From: Bdellovibrionota bacterium
Lineage (GTDB): Bacteria; Bdellovibrionota; UBA1018; CAUJDS01
Length of the DNA stretch: 64,000 nucleotides
Assembly: GCA_963169695.1 (NCBI GenBank)
Contig: CAUJDS010000082.1
Location: 40,775-104,774 of the forward strand
Reading direction: 5' to 3'
In this document: positions 42,685 through 52,789 of the stretch, piece by piece
How positions within the stretch are numbered: position 1 is the first letter of the stretch
Layout: the number at the start of each line of letters is the position of its first letter
Notes under the pieces: generated by a model
The model's database searches: none
Seen by the model: only the letters and a program-made list of their open reading frames with translations
What the model was told of the DNA's origin: nothing
Translations under genes and position numbers: made by a program

Positions 42685-43168
42685 GTCCGCTCGCCATTGC
42701 TTCCGTCTGAGTCCCATGTCCCGTTCTAACTAAGCAAACGCTTTTCAGCCCAGCATTGCGACCAGCAAGGATATCGACATCTTTATCCCCAACGAAATAC
42801 GAATACCGAGGGCTAATCTTCCACTTCTCTATGAGATCAAGAACTAATTTTGGCCGGGGTTTGCGACAGGTACACTGGTCCTGCGGCAGGTGTGGGCAAA
42901 TACCAAAATCAATGATCTGCGTACCCGAAGGCTCCAGCAACGCTTGAAGGCGAAAGTGAATCTTTTCAAGCTCTGCCAATTGAATCAGCCCTCGTCCAAC
43001 TCCAGACTGATTCGTTACTACAAAAAACTTGAATCCAGCTCCCTTGAGAACTGACAAACCTTCTAGGACTCCAGGATAGAGACTTAATAGCTTAGGGTCG
43101 CGAAGGTATCCGGGATCGGGGTTAAGTGTTCCGTCTCGATCGAAAAATACGGCCTTCATCTCAGTCAT
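42608..43168 (-). CDS. gmhB: D-glycero-manno-heptose 1,7-bisphosphate 7-phosphatase
   Basis: A HAD-family phosphatase of about 186 residues. ATG 43168 is preferred, though GTG 43180 and ATG 43159 are also in frame. Motifs: FFDRDGTLNPDPGY (nucleophile Asp), VVTNQSGVGRG, the zinc-binding CPHLPQDQCTCRKP loop, and VGDKDVDILAGRNAG. It makes the heptose needed for LPS core synthesis; histidinol phosphatase is the alternative, but the zinc loop and size favour GmhB. It overlaps recO tail to tail by 77 bp. Confidence 0.85.
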   Translation of the reverse strand: MTEMKAVFFDRDGTLNPDPGYLRDPKLLSLYPGVLEGLSVLKGAGFKFFVVTNQSGVGRGLIQLAELEKIHFRLQALLEPSGTQIIDFGICPHLPQDQCTCRKPRPKLVLDLIEKWKISPRYSYFVGDKDVDILAGRNAGLKSVCLVRTGHGTQTEAMASGPKADFVGDGLLDIAHWIVSEDSQDS

Positions 43169-43242
43169 TTGATGACGCACTCCACTATTTCACTGCCTTT
43201 CCAATTTATTGACCAACTTCGTCAGCATGCTAAAGTGTTTCA

Positions 43243-44643
43243 ATGACCCAACGATGGTGGACGCTAGCCGCTGTGGCGTGCGGAACGTTCATGGCCAATC
43301 TTGACGCTAGTATTGTTAACATCGGTTTACCTACTTTAGCCAGGCAGTTCGAGATCCCCGTTTATTCCGTAAAATGGGTCGTAGAAGTCTACTTTTTGGT
43401 GATTACCTGCCTTCTGCTGCCGTTTGGCAGACTTTCTGACACCTACGGAAGAAAGCGTATTTTTTTTCTAGGATTTATTACGTTTACGACGGGATCTCTC
43501 TTATGTGGCCTTGCGCCTACTCTCGACGGACTCATTTTATCGCGCGGGATTCAAGCATCAGGTGCCGCGATGCTCATGGCTAACGGTCCAGCACTGATAA
43601 CAGCGGCCTTCCCAATTAGTTCTCGAGGTACTGCACTAGGATTGCTCGCCATGGCTGTAAGCGTGGGCCTCATTTCTGGACCTGCCTTGGGTGGACTCCT
43701 CATTGGAGAATTTGGCTGGAGGGCAATCTTTCTTTCAAACATTCCCTTTGGGATACTTGGCTGCTATTACACTCATCGCTATATGCCCGAAGATGAGCCT
43801 TCTTCGCATCGATTCCACTTCGATTGGAAGGGCTCCATCCTTCAATCAGTTTGTCTGCTTGTCTTTTTATTTGTATTGGATTCGCCTTTTTCAAGAATCC
43901 TTTCAGAACCCTGGTCTAGCTACTTGCAGGCCTTCATGATTCTAACGCTAGTCCTGAGCGGCTATATCTTCTACCAATTGGAGAAAAAGCATCGTGCGCC
44001 GGTTCTGGATTTCAACCTGCTCAGAATAAGAACGTTTTGGAGTGCCAATCTGTCTGGGCTTCTTCATTTTGTTGCTTATTCGACCATATTTGTGTTGATG
44101 CCATTTTTTCTAGAATCAGCACAAAAACACGACACCCGTTCCGCTGGAATCGTAATGACCATGGTCCCGATTTCCATTTTCATTGTCTCGCCTATCAGTG
44201 GCCGTTTGTCCGACTTGTACGGGAGCGTTGAACTCTGTGCAATTGGCGCCACGCTAACTGCCGTAACACTTTTTTTGATGTCTGGTATTGTTGGACCAGG
44301 AATAAGCGCTACCACTCCTCGTAGTATTTTATGGTTGTGCCTAGCTGGAATTGGAATTGGGCTTGGAATGTTCCAATCTCCTAATAATAATGCCATTATG
44401 AGCAGTGTGCCAATCCATAAACTTGGAGTGGCAGCAGCCCTAATTGCTACCATTAGGAATCTGGGACTTGTACTGGGAGCTTCTATGTCTACGGCTATTT
44501 TTTCTTGGCAATACCGCGAGACCTCCAATTTTGCCACCAGCATCCGCGTGGCTTTTTTCGTTGGTAGCCTTTTTGCGTTTGCAGCTGCCTTGACTGCATT
44601 CCTAAAAACCAGAGGACCCATTTGGAGAAAGAAGAATCCCTAA
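43243..44643 (+). CDS. MFS drug exporter (DHA2, EmrB/QacA-like)
   Basis: A 466-residue transporter with about 14 TM helices. MANLDASIVNIGLPTLARQF is the DHA2 motif in the first TM, and GRLSDTYGRKRIF is the MFS cytoplasmic loop motif. A second Gly-rich helix (GLISGPALGGLLIGEFGWRAIFLSNIPFG) is the antiporter motif C region. It probably exports drugs or metabolites by proton antiport; the substrate cannot be predicted. The next gene starts directly after its stop. Confidence 0.9.
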   Translation: MTQRWWTLAAVACGTFMANLDASIVNIGLPTLARQFEIPVYSVKWVVEVYFLVITCLLLPFGRLSDTYGRKRIFFLGFITFTTGSLLCGLAPTLDGLILSRGIQASGAAMLMANGPALITAAFPISSRGTALGLLAMAVSVGLISGPALGGLLIGEFGWRAIFLSNIPFGILGCYYTHRYMPEDEPSSHRFHFDWKGSILQSVCLLVFLFVLDSPFSRILSEPWSSYLQAFMILTLVLSGYIFYQLEKKHRAPVLDFNLLRIRTFWSANLSGLLHFVAYSTIFVLMPFFLESAQKHDTRSAGIVMTMVPISIFIVSPISGRLSDLYGSVELCAIGATLTAVTLFLMSGIVGPGISATTPRSILWLCLAGIGIGLGMFQSPNNNAIMSSVPIHKLGVAAALIATIRNLGLVLGASMSTAIFSWQYRETSNFATSIRVAFFVGSLFAFAAALTAFLKTRGPIWRKKNP

Positions 44644-45717
44644 ATGTCTTGGAAAAAAAAGGACAAAGAACTCACGCCGGAAGAAGCAGTAAAACAAGCG
44701 ATTGAAGAAACTAGTCAATACTGGATACGAAGCGCTCCCCTGTTTGTCGCTGCGAATGGAAGCGACGGGTACTCGCTTCATGCCTTAAATAAGGAATTTG
44801 AAACAAATCAATGGATTTTAATTCTGGTCGATCCGACTGAAATCTCTTTTCAGGCGGTGAAAGCATTTGCCGAAGAATGGAACTATCGCTATCGCGCTTT
44901 CCATATAGGAATTTGCCTGATTTTTGTTAGTAGAATTGCAGAATTATCAAATCGAGATAAATTAGAGGACTTTCTTGATTCGAATAAGATGCGGTTTCCT
45001 GCCGTCATTGACCATGACTTGGCAATTTCAAAGGCCCTTGGAGCCACCCAATATCCCATGGCCTATCTCATTCATGGAAAAGATACTTTATATGAGGGGA
45101 CAATGGATCACTGGAGCCCCCATATTGAAGAAAAGCTTCAGATCGCTTTACGTCGCTCAGATCCCGGACTTGCCTTGTTGCCACACTATATTCCCAGCAC
45201 ACTCTTACCTGGAACTCGATCACTCAAAAGATTAGCTATGGATGCTCGATCAAAGAGTACGCACATCATTAATCTTAATGAAAGCTGGGTAAAAGACGGC
45301 AATCCCTTTACCAATTTTGATATCCAAGGTGGAAAAATCGGACTTTATGGAAAGTGGGATTTTCATCCGACTCACATCAGTCCCGTTGATGAATCCGCTC
45401 GGCTCTACTTTTTGTCCAAGGGTAGCCACTTCTGTATTCTGGCTCAGTCTCTTTCAAAAATGATCGAACCCGCTAAAATTCAGATCGAAATCAATGACCG
45501 TCCTACGGTTGATGTTTTTGCCGATACTGATATTAAATTTGACGAAGAAGGTTCTTCCACTGTTCCGATCAAAGAACTAAGACTTTATCACGCCATTAAA
45601 GATTTGGATCCAAGGTCAAGGCAAACTACGATGTTCTTCCCCAACGCAAAGCGAATCCGTTCGGCCCTCTTCGAGATTCAATTCTTCGATCTGGAGCAGT
45701 TTGGAAATCCGATTTAG
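44644..45717 (+). CDS. Thioredoxin-fold-like protein, unknown function
   Basis: A 357-residue protein starting immediately after the exporter stop. Residues about 55-175 look like a thioredoxin fold without CxxC (WILILVDPTEI, MRFPAVIDHDLAISKALGATQYPMAYLIHG). Residues about 235-355 resemble the C-terminal beta domain of DipZ-like thioredoxins (GKWDFHPTHISP...SSTVPIKELRLYHAI...RIRSALFEIQFF). Without cysteines, a disulfide role is unlikely. Its 3' end overlaps the convergent queG by 102 bp. Confidence 0.6.
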   Translation: MSWKKKDKELTPEEAVKQAIEETSQYWIRSAPLFVAANGSDGYSLHALNKEFETNQWILILVDPTEISFQAVKAFAEEWNYRYRAFHIGICLIFVSRIAELSNRDKLEDFLDSNKMRFPAVIDHDLAISKALGATQYPMAYLIHGKDTLYEGTMDHWSPHIEEKLQIALRRSDPGLALLPHYIPSTLLPGTRSLKRLAMDARSKSTHIINLNESWVKDGNPFTNFDIQGGKIGLYGKWDFHPTHISPVDESARLYFLSKGSHFCILAQSLSKMIEPAKIQIEINDRPTVDVFADTDIKFDEEGSSTVPIKELRLYHAIKDLDPRSRQTTMFFPNAKRIRSALFEIQFFDLEQFGNPI

Positions 45718-46773
45718 TAACTCTAACCACATCAGCTTTTGGTCACTGATGCAATTTTGTAGTCTTGCTTCGACTCCTACGCCAAGACGAATCAATTCGC
45801 TGGGCTTCATCCTGTCCGAATCCTGGTTCAACTTGTACTGAATGCTACTCCACAGATTCCTGGAGAAATGCGCCCAATCAACATATTGAAGAGCCAGGAC
45901 TTTTACTCTGCGCCTATAAGTCGCCTCATCTTCCGCCAAAAGGTCCAACCAGTCCGTCACAAATAGTTCTTCCTCTCCAAAGGCTTCAATATCCTTTGCT
46001 GAAGCGGATATCTTTCGATTAAAAGGACAAACCTCCTGACAGATGTCACACCCAGCTACCCAATCGGTTAGGAGAGGCTCAAAATCCTTAGAAACTCGCC
46101 TCGGTTTGGCCTCCAAATTAGAATAGCTAATGCAAAGGTTAGCATTTAGGGTGCGGACACCCTCAAAAGCCCTCGTTGGACATCCTTCAAGACACCTGAC
46201 ACAATGACCGCAGCGATCACCCATCGGAGCTGTTTCTGAATCACTGGTTTCAGAAAGAAAAATAACTCCAAGATAAAGATAACTACCGAAAGCGGGATGA
46301 ATCAATAGATTGTTTTTCCCGATCCAACCCAAACCGCATAGGTAAGCCCAAGCTCGTTCGAGAACTGGCCCAGTATCCACCCAAACCTGAGATTCAATGG
46401 CAAATTCCTTGGCCCTAAATTCGGCAAGGGCTCTCTCCGCCTTGCCCTTCAATGAGGTATGATAGTCCTCGCCGTCTTTGCCTCGCAGGTAGCGAGCGTA
46501 GCGCACTTCCCCTTGGATAGGCCGGGCCGAATAAGGTACCGCAAACGCCAAGACACTTTGCGCGTTCGGCATAAGACTTCTTGGATCTTTTCTCGCCGCA
46601 AGGCCCTTGCGAAGGTATTTCATTTCAGCTGAAAGGCCAGCGTCTAACCATTCTTCAAAATTCTGAGAATGATTCTTATAGCGCTCTTCTGCTTTATCAA
46701 GATCTACAATGCCGTAGAGAGGAATCCCCTGTGCTTCAAGGCATTGATAGAGAGCAAGTACCCATGGCTTCAT
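45616..46773 (-). CDS. queG: Epoxyqueuosine reductase
   Basis: A 385-residue enzyme catalysing the last step of tRNA queuosine synthesis. The N-terminal cobalamin-binding part has FEEWLDAGLSAEMKYLRKGLAARKDPRSLMP and VDTGPVLERAWAYLCGLGWIGKNNLLIHPAFGSYLYLGVIF, and the ferredoxin-like part has CGHCVRCLEGCPTRAF and CDICQEVCPFNRK for two [4Fe-4S] clusters. The stop lies 102 bp inside the convergent gene. The start overlaps the rimO stop. Confidence 0.93.
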   Translation of the reverse strand: MKPWVLALYQCLEAQGIPLYGIVDLDKAEERYKNHSQNFEEWLDAGLSAEMKYLRKGLAARKDPRSLMPNAQSVLAFAVPYSARPIQGEVRYARYLRGKDGEDYHTSLKGKAERALAEFRAKEFAIESQVWVDTGPVLERAWAYLCGLGWIGKNNLLIHPAFGSYLYLGVIFLSETSDSETAPMGDRCGHCVRCLEGCPTRAFEGVRTLNANLCISYSNLEAKPRRVSKDFEPLLTDWVAGCDICQEVCPFNRKISASAKDIEAFGEEELFVTDWLDLLAEDEATYRRRVKVLALQYVDWAHFSRNLWSSIQYKLNQDSDRMKPSELIRLGVGVEARLQNCISDQKLMWLELLNRISKLLQIEELNLEEGRTDSLCVGEEHRSLP

Positions 46774-48158
46774 GAGAGAGAAGTCATGCTTCCAATAACA
46801 TCAACCGGTAATGCGGAAGTAATTTTTACCCGTATCATTTCGCCAACCTTTGGGGCCAATCCATTCTGACCCAAGTCATTGATTAGGACATGCCCATCAA
46901 TCTCAGCTGCTTGAAAGGGCAAGCGACCCTGAATGAGATGCTCAGACTCATTGCTGGGACCCTCCACCAAGACATCAAAGGTATGCCCGACCCATTCCTG
47001 CCTTTTCTGGATGGAAAGCTCCTGAAGCACTTCGATTAGCTTGCGCAATCGCCTTCTCTTGGTAGAAGCGTGAATCTGACCTTCCATTTCAGCCGAGCGA
47101 GTCCCTTCTTCTCGAGAAAAAGAAAACACCCCCACATGATCTAAATTGAGTGCCTCTAAATCCGAACACAGCTCTTCAAACTCCTCCTCTGTTTCAGAGG
47201 GAAATCCGACAATAATTGAGGTTCTAAAGACAATCTGAGGGATTCTTTCTCGCAATCGACCTACTAGGCTGAAAAGCTTGGCCTTGGTTAATCGCCGATT
47301 CATCAACTTGAGCACTCTGTCTGAAGTATGCTGAATAGGCATATCAAGGTATTTTACTATTTTAGGCTCACTAGCAATAACTTCAATGAGCTCGTCAGAA
47401 AATTCATCGGGATAGACGTAGTGAAGCCGAATCCATTCGATTCCTGGCACCATTGCCAAGCGCGGAAGCAACTTTACGAGGCTCTCCTGATAGCGACCTT
47501 CGATTCCATAGTGAGTGAGGTCCTGGGCAACGAGATTGAGTTCTTTAACTCCCGATTGAGCGAAGGCCGTAGCTTCTTCTACCAATGATGCAACAGTGCG
47601 AGATCTAACATTTCCTCGTAACTCAGGAATGATGCAAAAGGAACATCGGCGGTTGCAGCCTTCAGATAGCTTCAAGAATGCACTGTAGCTTCCATGGGTT
47701 TGAACTCGATGATCAGACTCGGAATGAATGAATGCTGGCTCATCAATATAGGAGCGTGAAGCAAGTCTTTGGCCCATTCTCAATTGGGCTTCGTGCTCAT
47801 TCAGGAATTCTGCAATACGATGATACTGCCCGGTTCCTATCATGAGATCTACTTCTGGAATCTCTTTTGCTAGCTCTTTTGAGTAACGTTGAGGCAAGCA
47901 CCCAGTGACCACCAATGTTTTGCATTTGCCGGATATTTTGTAATCAGCCATATCTAATATGGTCTGAATGCTCTCTTCCTTAGCCGCCTGGATGAACGAA
48001 CAGGTATTGATGACAATGACTTCCGCCAAGGATGGATCCTGCGCCAAGCTGTAGTCAGAATTCTGGAGCTTACCTAGCATCACTTGAGAATCAACGAGGT
48101 TCTTAGGACAGCCCAAACTAACAAAGTAAAAGGGAACAGTAGAAGGAGCTTTTGTCAT
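46770..48158 (-). CDS. rimO: Ribosomal protein S12 methylthiotransferase
   Basis: A 462-residue radical SAM enzyme that adds a methylthio group to an Asp of ribosomal protein S12. The N-terminal cluster domain starts YFVSLGCPKNLVDSQVMLG, with later Cys in NTCSFI and VTGCLPQRY. The radical SAM CX3CX2C motif reads CNRRCSFC, followed by the TRAM domain near the C-terminus. SLGCPKNLVDSE-type wording distinguishes RimO from MiaB. It overlaps queG by 4 bp. Confidence 0.93.
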   Translation of the reverse strand: MTKAPSTVPFYFVSLGCPKNLVDSQVMLGKLQNSDYSLAQDPSLAEVIVINTCSFIQAAKEESIQTILDMADYKISGKCKTLVVTGCLPQRYSKELAKEIPEVDLMIGTGQYHRIAEFLNEHEAQLRMGQRLASRSYIDEPAFIHSESDHRVQTHGSYSAFLKLSEGCNRRCSFCIIPELRGNVRSRTVASLVEEATAFAQSGVKELNLVAQDLTHYGIEGRYQESLVKLLPRLAMVPGIEWIRLHYVYPDEFSDELIEVIASEPKIVKYLDMPIQHTSDRVLKLMNRRLTKAKLFSLVGRLRERIPQIVFRTSIIVGFPSETEEEFEELCSDLEALNLDHVGVFSFSREEGTRSAEMEGQIHASTKRRRLRKLIEVLQELSIQKRQEWVGHTFDVLVEGPSNESEHLIQGRLPFQAAEIDGHVLINDLGQNGLAPKVGEMIRVKITSALPVDVIGSMTSLS

Positions 48159-48203
48159 ATTCGAATTGGTATACTTAATCAGTCAGTTGATAACAAGTTG
48201 AAA

Positions 48204-48872
48204 CTACTCTTCAATAATTCGAGTATTTGGGAACTCAGGCCTCTGAAAGACCCCGTCCTCTACTGACTTTCCAAGTTCAATGTCACTTAGAACAATCTCC
48301 GTCCAATTTCCCTTTTTCCCAGGCTTTCCAGAGAAATGCTCCAAAACGACCTTCCAGATCAATTTGGTATCAGGGCGAATGAAAACCCATGCCTTCTCAA
48401 TAGTGGCAGCTGTCCCCTTGCTTGGCACCAGAATGTAACTAGATTCATTGCGGATCTTGAAATGGAGCCCTGTGCTTGAACTTGATAGGGCGCCGCTCAA
48501 AAGGAGCGCCATCAGTTGAGACTGAACCTCCGAGGATTTTTTTATTAGAAGAACTCCTTGGTCTTTTGAATCAAACGGCGGAGTGTAGAAGAAAAAATGA
48601 GACCCATCGCTTACAAAAAGCCCTGGGTCGGGCTTGAGAGTCTCCCAACGAATACGATTGGGCTTTTCAATGGTGATTTTTCCCGAGGACTCTTTGGTGC
48701 GATTGAAGGCCACCAAATGGTTAAACTGCCTAAAATCAGCCCGAATGGTACCCGCCCGCTGATACTTTGCTTCTATTTCCTTAAGGATGAGTGGAAGCGG
48801 TTCTGCTGCCTCCAAAGACGGTAAGGCGCTTGAAATTAAAAATGCGAAGAATAAAAAATTTCGTCCCGTCAT
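48204..48872 (-). CDS. lolA: Outer-membrane lipoprotein carrier protein LolA
   Basis: A 222-residue periplasmic protein with a Sec signal peptide (FLFFAFLISSALPSLEAAEP). The body YQRAGTIRADFRQFNHLVAFNRTKESSGKITIEKPNRIRWE and ...GLFVSDGSHFFFYTPPFD are typical LolA strands. It carries lipoproteins from the LolCDE complex to the outer membrane. Its start overlaps the smc stop by 4 bp. Confidence 0.88.
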   Translation of the reverse strand: MTGRNFLFFAFLISSALPSLEAAEPLPLILKEIEAKYQRAGTIRADFRQFNHLVAFNRTKESSGKITIEKPNRIRWETLKPDPGLFVSDGSHFFFYTPPFDSKDQGVLLIKKSSEVQSQLMALLLSGALSSSSTGLHFKIRNESSYILVPSKGTAATIEKAWVFIRPDTKLIWKVVLEHFSGKPGKKGNWTEIVLSDIELGKSVEDGVFQRPEFPNTRIIEE

Positions 48873-51800
48873 TGAAGCGCGATCGAAACCATCTTTGAGA
48901 CACCTGGCTCTTCCATCGTCACACCGTACAACGTGTCATTAAGTTCCATCGTCTTTTTATTGTGCGTAATCAAAATAAACTGAGTTCTTGCCGACATTTC
49001 CTTCAACAATCCATTAAACCGACCAATATTCGCGTCATCTAATGGAGCATCCACTTCATCTAGGATGCAAAATGGGGAGGGCTTAACCATGAAAATAGCA
49101 AAAATCAAAGAAACCGCTGTCAGCGCTTTCTCTCCACCGGACAAAAGACCAATATTTACAATCTTCTTTCCGGGAGGTTGAGCCAAAATATCAATGCCGC
49201 ACTCTAGGATGTCGGTGACGCCTTCTGGATAGATCACAGAAAGCTCAGCTTTTCCTCCGCCGAAAATAATTGGAAACAATCTGTGAAAGCGATCTGAAAT
49301 TGCTTCAAACGCCTTTTTGAATCGCTCCTCAGAAGTTTGATTAATATGATCTATAGCGGCCTGCAGGTTTTGCATGGAAGTTTCAAGATCTTTTCTTTCA
49401 CGATCAAGGTATTCGTGACGCTTCTTGATATCGTCATACTCTTCTATCGCCATGGTATTGACTTCACCCATCTTTCGAATTCGCTCCTTGAGCTCTTCGA
49501 TGTCTTGAAGCAAAACGCGCTCGGCATCTTCTGCGAGGATCTCCGTCACAATAGGATCTTTCATTTCCTCTTGGTGCGGAATATTGGCGTCATCTAAGCA
49601 ACCTACGCCATAACGCTCTTCCAAATTGAGAACGTGAAATTTCCACTCAGACTGCAATCGCTCCAACTCCAGAATGACTTCGCTCGATCGATTTCGATAC
49701 TGATCGATGGATTCGCGAAGCGATCGGCTAAGGTCGCCTGCGGTTACGACTTCCTGTGTGGCAGACTCTAGCCTCTCTCTCAAAACAGAAAATGCCTGCT
49801 TGCGCTCCATAAGGCGCTCACTAATCGTTTCGATCTTGGACTTGATGCCCTGGTCTTCCACCGAATGTTCGGTGGATTTCGTCGTGGCGCTCTTCGAAAG
49901 TTCGATAATTTGAATCAGGCGAGATTCACGATCTGCTATTTGCGCTCGAATAGAGTTTCCTTCATTCTTAAGCCCAGTAGCTCTTTCACGGAGAGACACT
50001 TCACTAATTTGCACAGCCTGCAACTCAGCCTCGGCAATCCTCAGGACCTCTTCACTTTCACTTATCTTATCTTCAGATTGCGAAATATACTGCTGCATTG
50101 AATCCTGTTGGATTTCCAACTCAGAAATAATTTTCAACAATTCAGAAATTTGTACGCCAAGATTCGTGCAAGAATCACTTAGTTCCTGCTGAGACTTTAC
50201 AAGTTGCTTTTCCTTAGCACTGAGGCCATCACGATAGGTTCGGCTTTGCTGAAGATCCTTTATGAGACCGGCAACAGATATTTCGAGCTCACGAAGACTG
50301 TTTCCTTTTTCTTCAATCGCCTTATCTAAACTGAGTTTCTCCCCTTCAAGGGAAGCGACATCTTTTACTAATCCCTGCAATTGCTCAGCCAAAGCCTCGG
50401 TGCTTGAATTCAAGTCCTGAATGGCGCGCTTTCTACCCAACAGACTCGTATCAGCCTGCGACTCCACCGATCCACCACGAACGAAACCATCCCTACTAAA
50501 AAACACTCCATCTCGAGTTACTATTGACCTCTGGAACTGCGTTGCTGACTCAGCAACTTCCCCAAATTTTTCGGAATTGACTGATTCAACAACGATGCAA
50601 TCAAAAAAGGCGTCGAGCGTTGTTATAGATAGTCGCTGTGAGGTAACAAAATCAGAAAGCGGCCCAATGACTTTCAGACCCGTATTGCTTAGGTGTTCGA
50701 CAAGCGCTCCGAAATCCGAGGAGCTGGGACCAGAACTGTCAACCTTCCAGAAGATCTCCGTCTTGCCAAGATTTTGCTTCTTTAAATAATCGAGAGCCGA
50801 AAAAGCGTAGGACTCATCATCTGTCATTAGAGACTTAAGCGATTCGCCAAGGTGTGCTTCTACCGCCGCTTCAAATCCAGTTTCAACCCGAAAGGCATCT
50901 GAGATTGGGCCGAGCTTATGGGTAACACTTTTTTCTTTCGCCCAATCCAAGGCTGCGACAGATCCTGCATCAAGTCCTTCATGACTGGAATCTAATTCCT
51001 GAAGATTGGCCAATTTGGAACTCTGTTGGGCAAAATCAATCTTAAGAGCGTTGACTTGCTTCTTGGTTACTTCTAACTGATGAATGAGTTGATTACGGCG
51101 AGAGAGGAGTTCATCATAATCCACACGTAGATTGGTGAGTTCCGTAACAACCAATTCGTGACGATGTTCCAAATCCTTAAACCGCACTTCGCCTTGGGTT
51201 TGCTCACTTTGATTTTCTTCGATCAATCGAATTAACTGAGAAAGCTGGCCTTCCAAGGATTCAACTTTTGCTTTCTTACCAGCGAGATCCGAATTTTTGG
51301 AGCTAAGCTGGCGGGAGAAATCCATAATTTTTTTTCTGGATTCATCCAATCCTGAGCGACTACTTAGAAACGCCTCTCGACAAAAAGTAGCACGGGCCTT
51401 CTTTTCAGCTAAAGAATTGGCCAGAGACTCATGTTCGGAATGGAGTCGAAAATAGTCTTGATCAAGCTTCTCAGCACGATCTTTTTCCGCACTTAGGGTG
51501 AACTCTAGCGATGTTATTTCTGAGTCATATTTTTCAATTTGTGCCGCAAAATCTTCTTGCCGCCGATGAGAAAGTTCTAATAGTCCTTCTTCCTTTGATA
51601 GCTCACGCTGAAGCGACTCTACTTGAATCTGCAGCTCTTCCACCGATTTTGATTCTGTTAGCTGAAGCGTTCGCTGCACTTCGAGCTCATTCTCGAGAGT
51701 TTGCAACTGAGTTCGAGCATCCAATAGCGATGCTTCAACACCGTCCTTTTCAGCGGTAAGGGCCTGAATTTTTCCGTCAGTAATCTGCTTTCTACTGCGA

Positions 51801-52531
51801 CCCCAGGTTATCTCTTTCTCGTAGAGATCCTTTTTGTGCTCACGGTATTTCTTAGCTTTTTGGGCTTGCCGCTCCAATGAAGAAAGATTCCTCTCAATCT
51901 CCTTAATGACATCCGTCAATCGCTCCAAATTGGCCTGAGTCGCTTCCATTTTTCTAAGCGATTCTTTTTTTCTGGCTTTGTACTTGGCAATTCCGGCAGC
52001 TTCCTCAATAAGGACTCTTCGCTCCTCGGGCTTGGAATTGACAATTTTTCCAATTTGACCTTGCTCAATGACCGAGTAGCCTTTTGCTCCAACTCCGGTA
52101 TCCATGAATAATTCTTGAATGTCTCTCAAACGTGCAGAAATGCCATTGATAAAGTACTCACCTTCACCACCGCGATATACTCGGCGAGTAACGGAGACTT
52201 CTTTTGTTTTGGTGGGCGAGGGTTGATCTTCAACACTGGCACCTGCCGGAGCTTTCTCCGTGTCAACGATCTCTGATTCAAGCACCAAAGTGACTTCAGC
52301 CAATCCTAAGGGTGTATATTTTGAACTTCCATTGAAGATCAAGTCATCGCTACCGCGACCTCTCATGTGCTTGTAAGATTGTTCGCCCATAACCCAAAAA
52401 AAGGCGTCCACAATATTGGACTTTCCACAGCCATTAGGTCCGACGATGCCAGTGATCGTCTGATCAAAATGGATATAGGTCTTATCCTTGAATGATTTGA
52501 AACCCTGAATTTCGAGGCGCTTAATTCTCAT
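48869..52531 (-). CDS. smc: Chromosome segregation protein SMC
   Basis: The frame is open further upstream, but ATG 52531 gives the family start MRIKRLEIQGFKSFKDKT; the product has 1,220 residues. The Walker A GPNGCGKSNIVDAFFWVMGEQ lies in the N-terminal head. Two long coiled-coil arms flank a hinge (about 500-660). The C-terminal head has the signature LLSGGEKALTAVSLIF and Walker B FCILDEVDAPLDD. SMC with ScpA/ScpB compacts and segregates chromosomes; the scp genes are not here. Confidence 0.95.
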   Translation of the reverse strand: MRIKRLEIQGFKSFKDKTYIHFDQTITGIVGPNGCGKSNIVDAFFWVMGEQSYKHMRGRGSDDLIFNGSSKYTPLGLAEVTLVLESEIVDTEKAPAGASVEDQPSPTKTKEVSVTRRVYRGGEGEYFINGISARLRDIQELFMDTGVGAKGYSVIEQGQIGKIVNSKPEERRVLIEEAAGIAKYKARKKESLRKMEATQANLERLTDVIKEIERNLSSLERQAQKAKKYREHKKDLYEKEITWGRSRKQITDGKIQALTAEKDGVEASLLDARTQLQTLENELEVQRTLQLTESKSVEELQIQVESLQRELSKEEGLLELSHRRQEDFAAQIEKYDSEITSLEFTLSAEKDRAEKLDQDYFRLHSEHESLANSLAEKKARATFCREAFLSSRSGLDESRKKIMDFSRQLSSKNSDLAGKKAKVESLEGQLSQLIRLIEENQSEQTQGEVRFKDLEHRHELVVTELTNLRVDYDELLSRRNQLIHQLEVTKKQVNALKIDFAQQSSKLANLQELDSSHEGLDAGSVAALDWAKEKSVTHKLGPISDAFRVETGFEAAVEAHLGESLKSLMTDDESYAFSALDYLKKQNLGKTEIFWKVDSSGPSSSDFGALVEHLSNTGLKVIGPLSDFVTSQRLSITTLDAFFDCIVVESVNSEKFGEVAESATQFQRSIVTRDGVFFSRDGFVRGGSVESQADTSLLGRKRAIQDLNSSTEALAEQLQGLVKDVASLEGEKLSLDKAIEEKGNSLRELEISVAGLIKDLQQSRTYRDGLSAKEKQLVKSQQELSDSCTNLGVQISELLKIISELEIQQDSMQQYISQSEDKISESEEVLRIAEAELQAVQISEVSLRERATGLKNEGNSIRAQIADRESRLIQIIELSKSATTKSTEHSVEDQGIKSKIETISERLMERKQAFSVLRERLESATQEVVTAGDLSRSLRESIDQYRNRSSEVILELERLQSEWKFHVLNLEERYGVGCLDDANIPHQEEMKDPIVTEILAEDAERVLLQDIEELKERIRKMGEVNTMAIEEYDDIKKRHEYLDRERKDLETSMQNLQAAIDHINQTSEERFKKAFEAISDRFHRLFPIIFGGGKAELSVIYPEGVTDILECGIDILAQPPGKKIVNIGLLSGGEKALTAVSLIFAIFMVKPSPFCILDEVDAPLDDANIGRFNGLLKEMSARTQFILITHNKKTMELNDTLYGVTMEEPGVSKMVSIALQ

Positions 52532-52641
52532 TGCTTGAGTACCAGTGTTAATTGATCTAGTAAAGGCCGCGCGGGCCAGAAAGTACTCTAACAATTCGAC
52601 ATAAAAAGGCAAGTATTCAGATCAAGGGATTGGCTTGGAAT

Positions 52642-52702
52642 ATAAAAAAGAAACCCCGAGGCAAGTAACCGGGTGGAAATCCAGTCGTCACTGCTCGGGG
52701 TT
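52642..52702 (-). terminator. Intrinsic terminator between the leader peptide and smc
   Basis: On the minus strand, AACCCCGAG and CTCGGGGTT (plus positions 52694-52702 and 52652-52660) form a perfect 9-bp stem around an about 33-nt inner region that can extend the stem. TCTTTTTTAT follows (plus 52642-52651). Transcription coming from the leader promoter would end here unless antiterminated. Confidence 0.75.
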
Positions 52703-52735
52703 CAAAAGGAAACAAAAGTTTATATATTCAGCTAC

Positions 52736-52789
52736 TTAGGGTGGCTGCCCAGAGTTGAACTGCAATTCCAATATATGATACGTTTTCAT
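52736..52789 (-). CDS. Leader peptide candidate ending in Pro-Pro-stop
   Basis: A 17-residue frame MKTYHILELQFNSGQPP begins at ATG 52789, with GGAGGA 7 nt upstream (plus positions 52797-52802). It sits between a TATAAT-containing promoter and an intrinsic terminator, on the same strand as smc. The Pro-Pro before the stop is a classic setting for slow termination and EF-P-dependent stalling, so it could be a regulatory leader. A short functional peptide is the alternative. Confidence 0.5.
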   Translation of the reverse strand: MKTYHILELQFNSGQPP

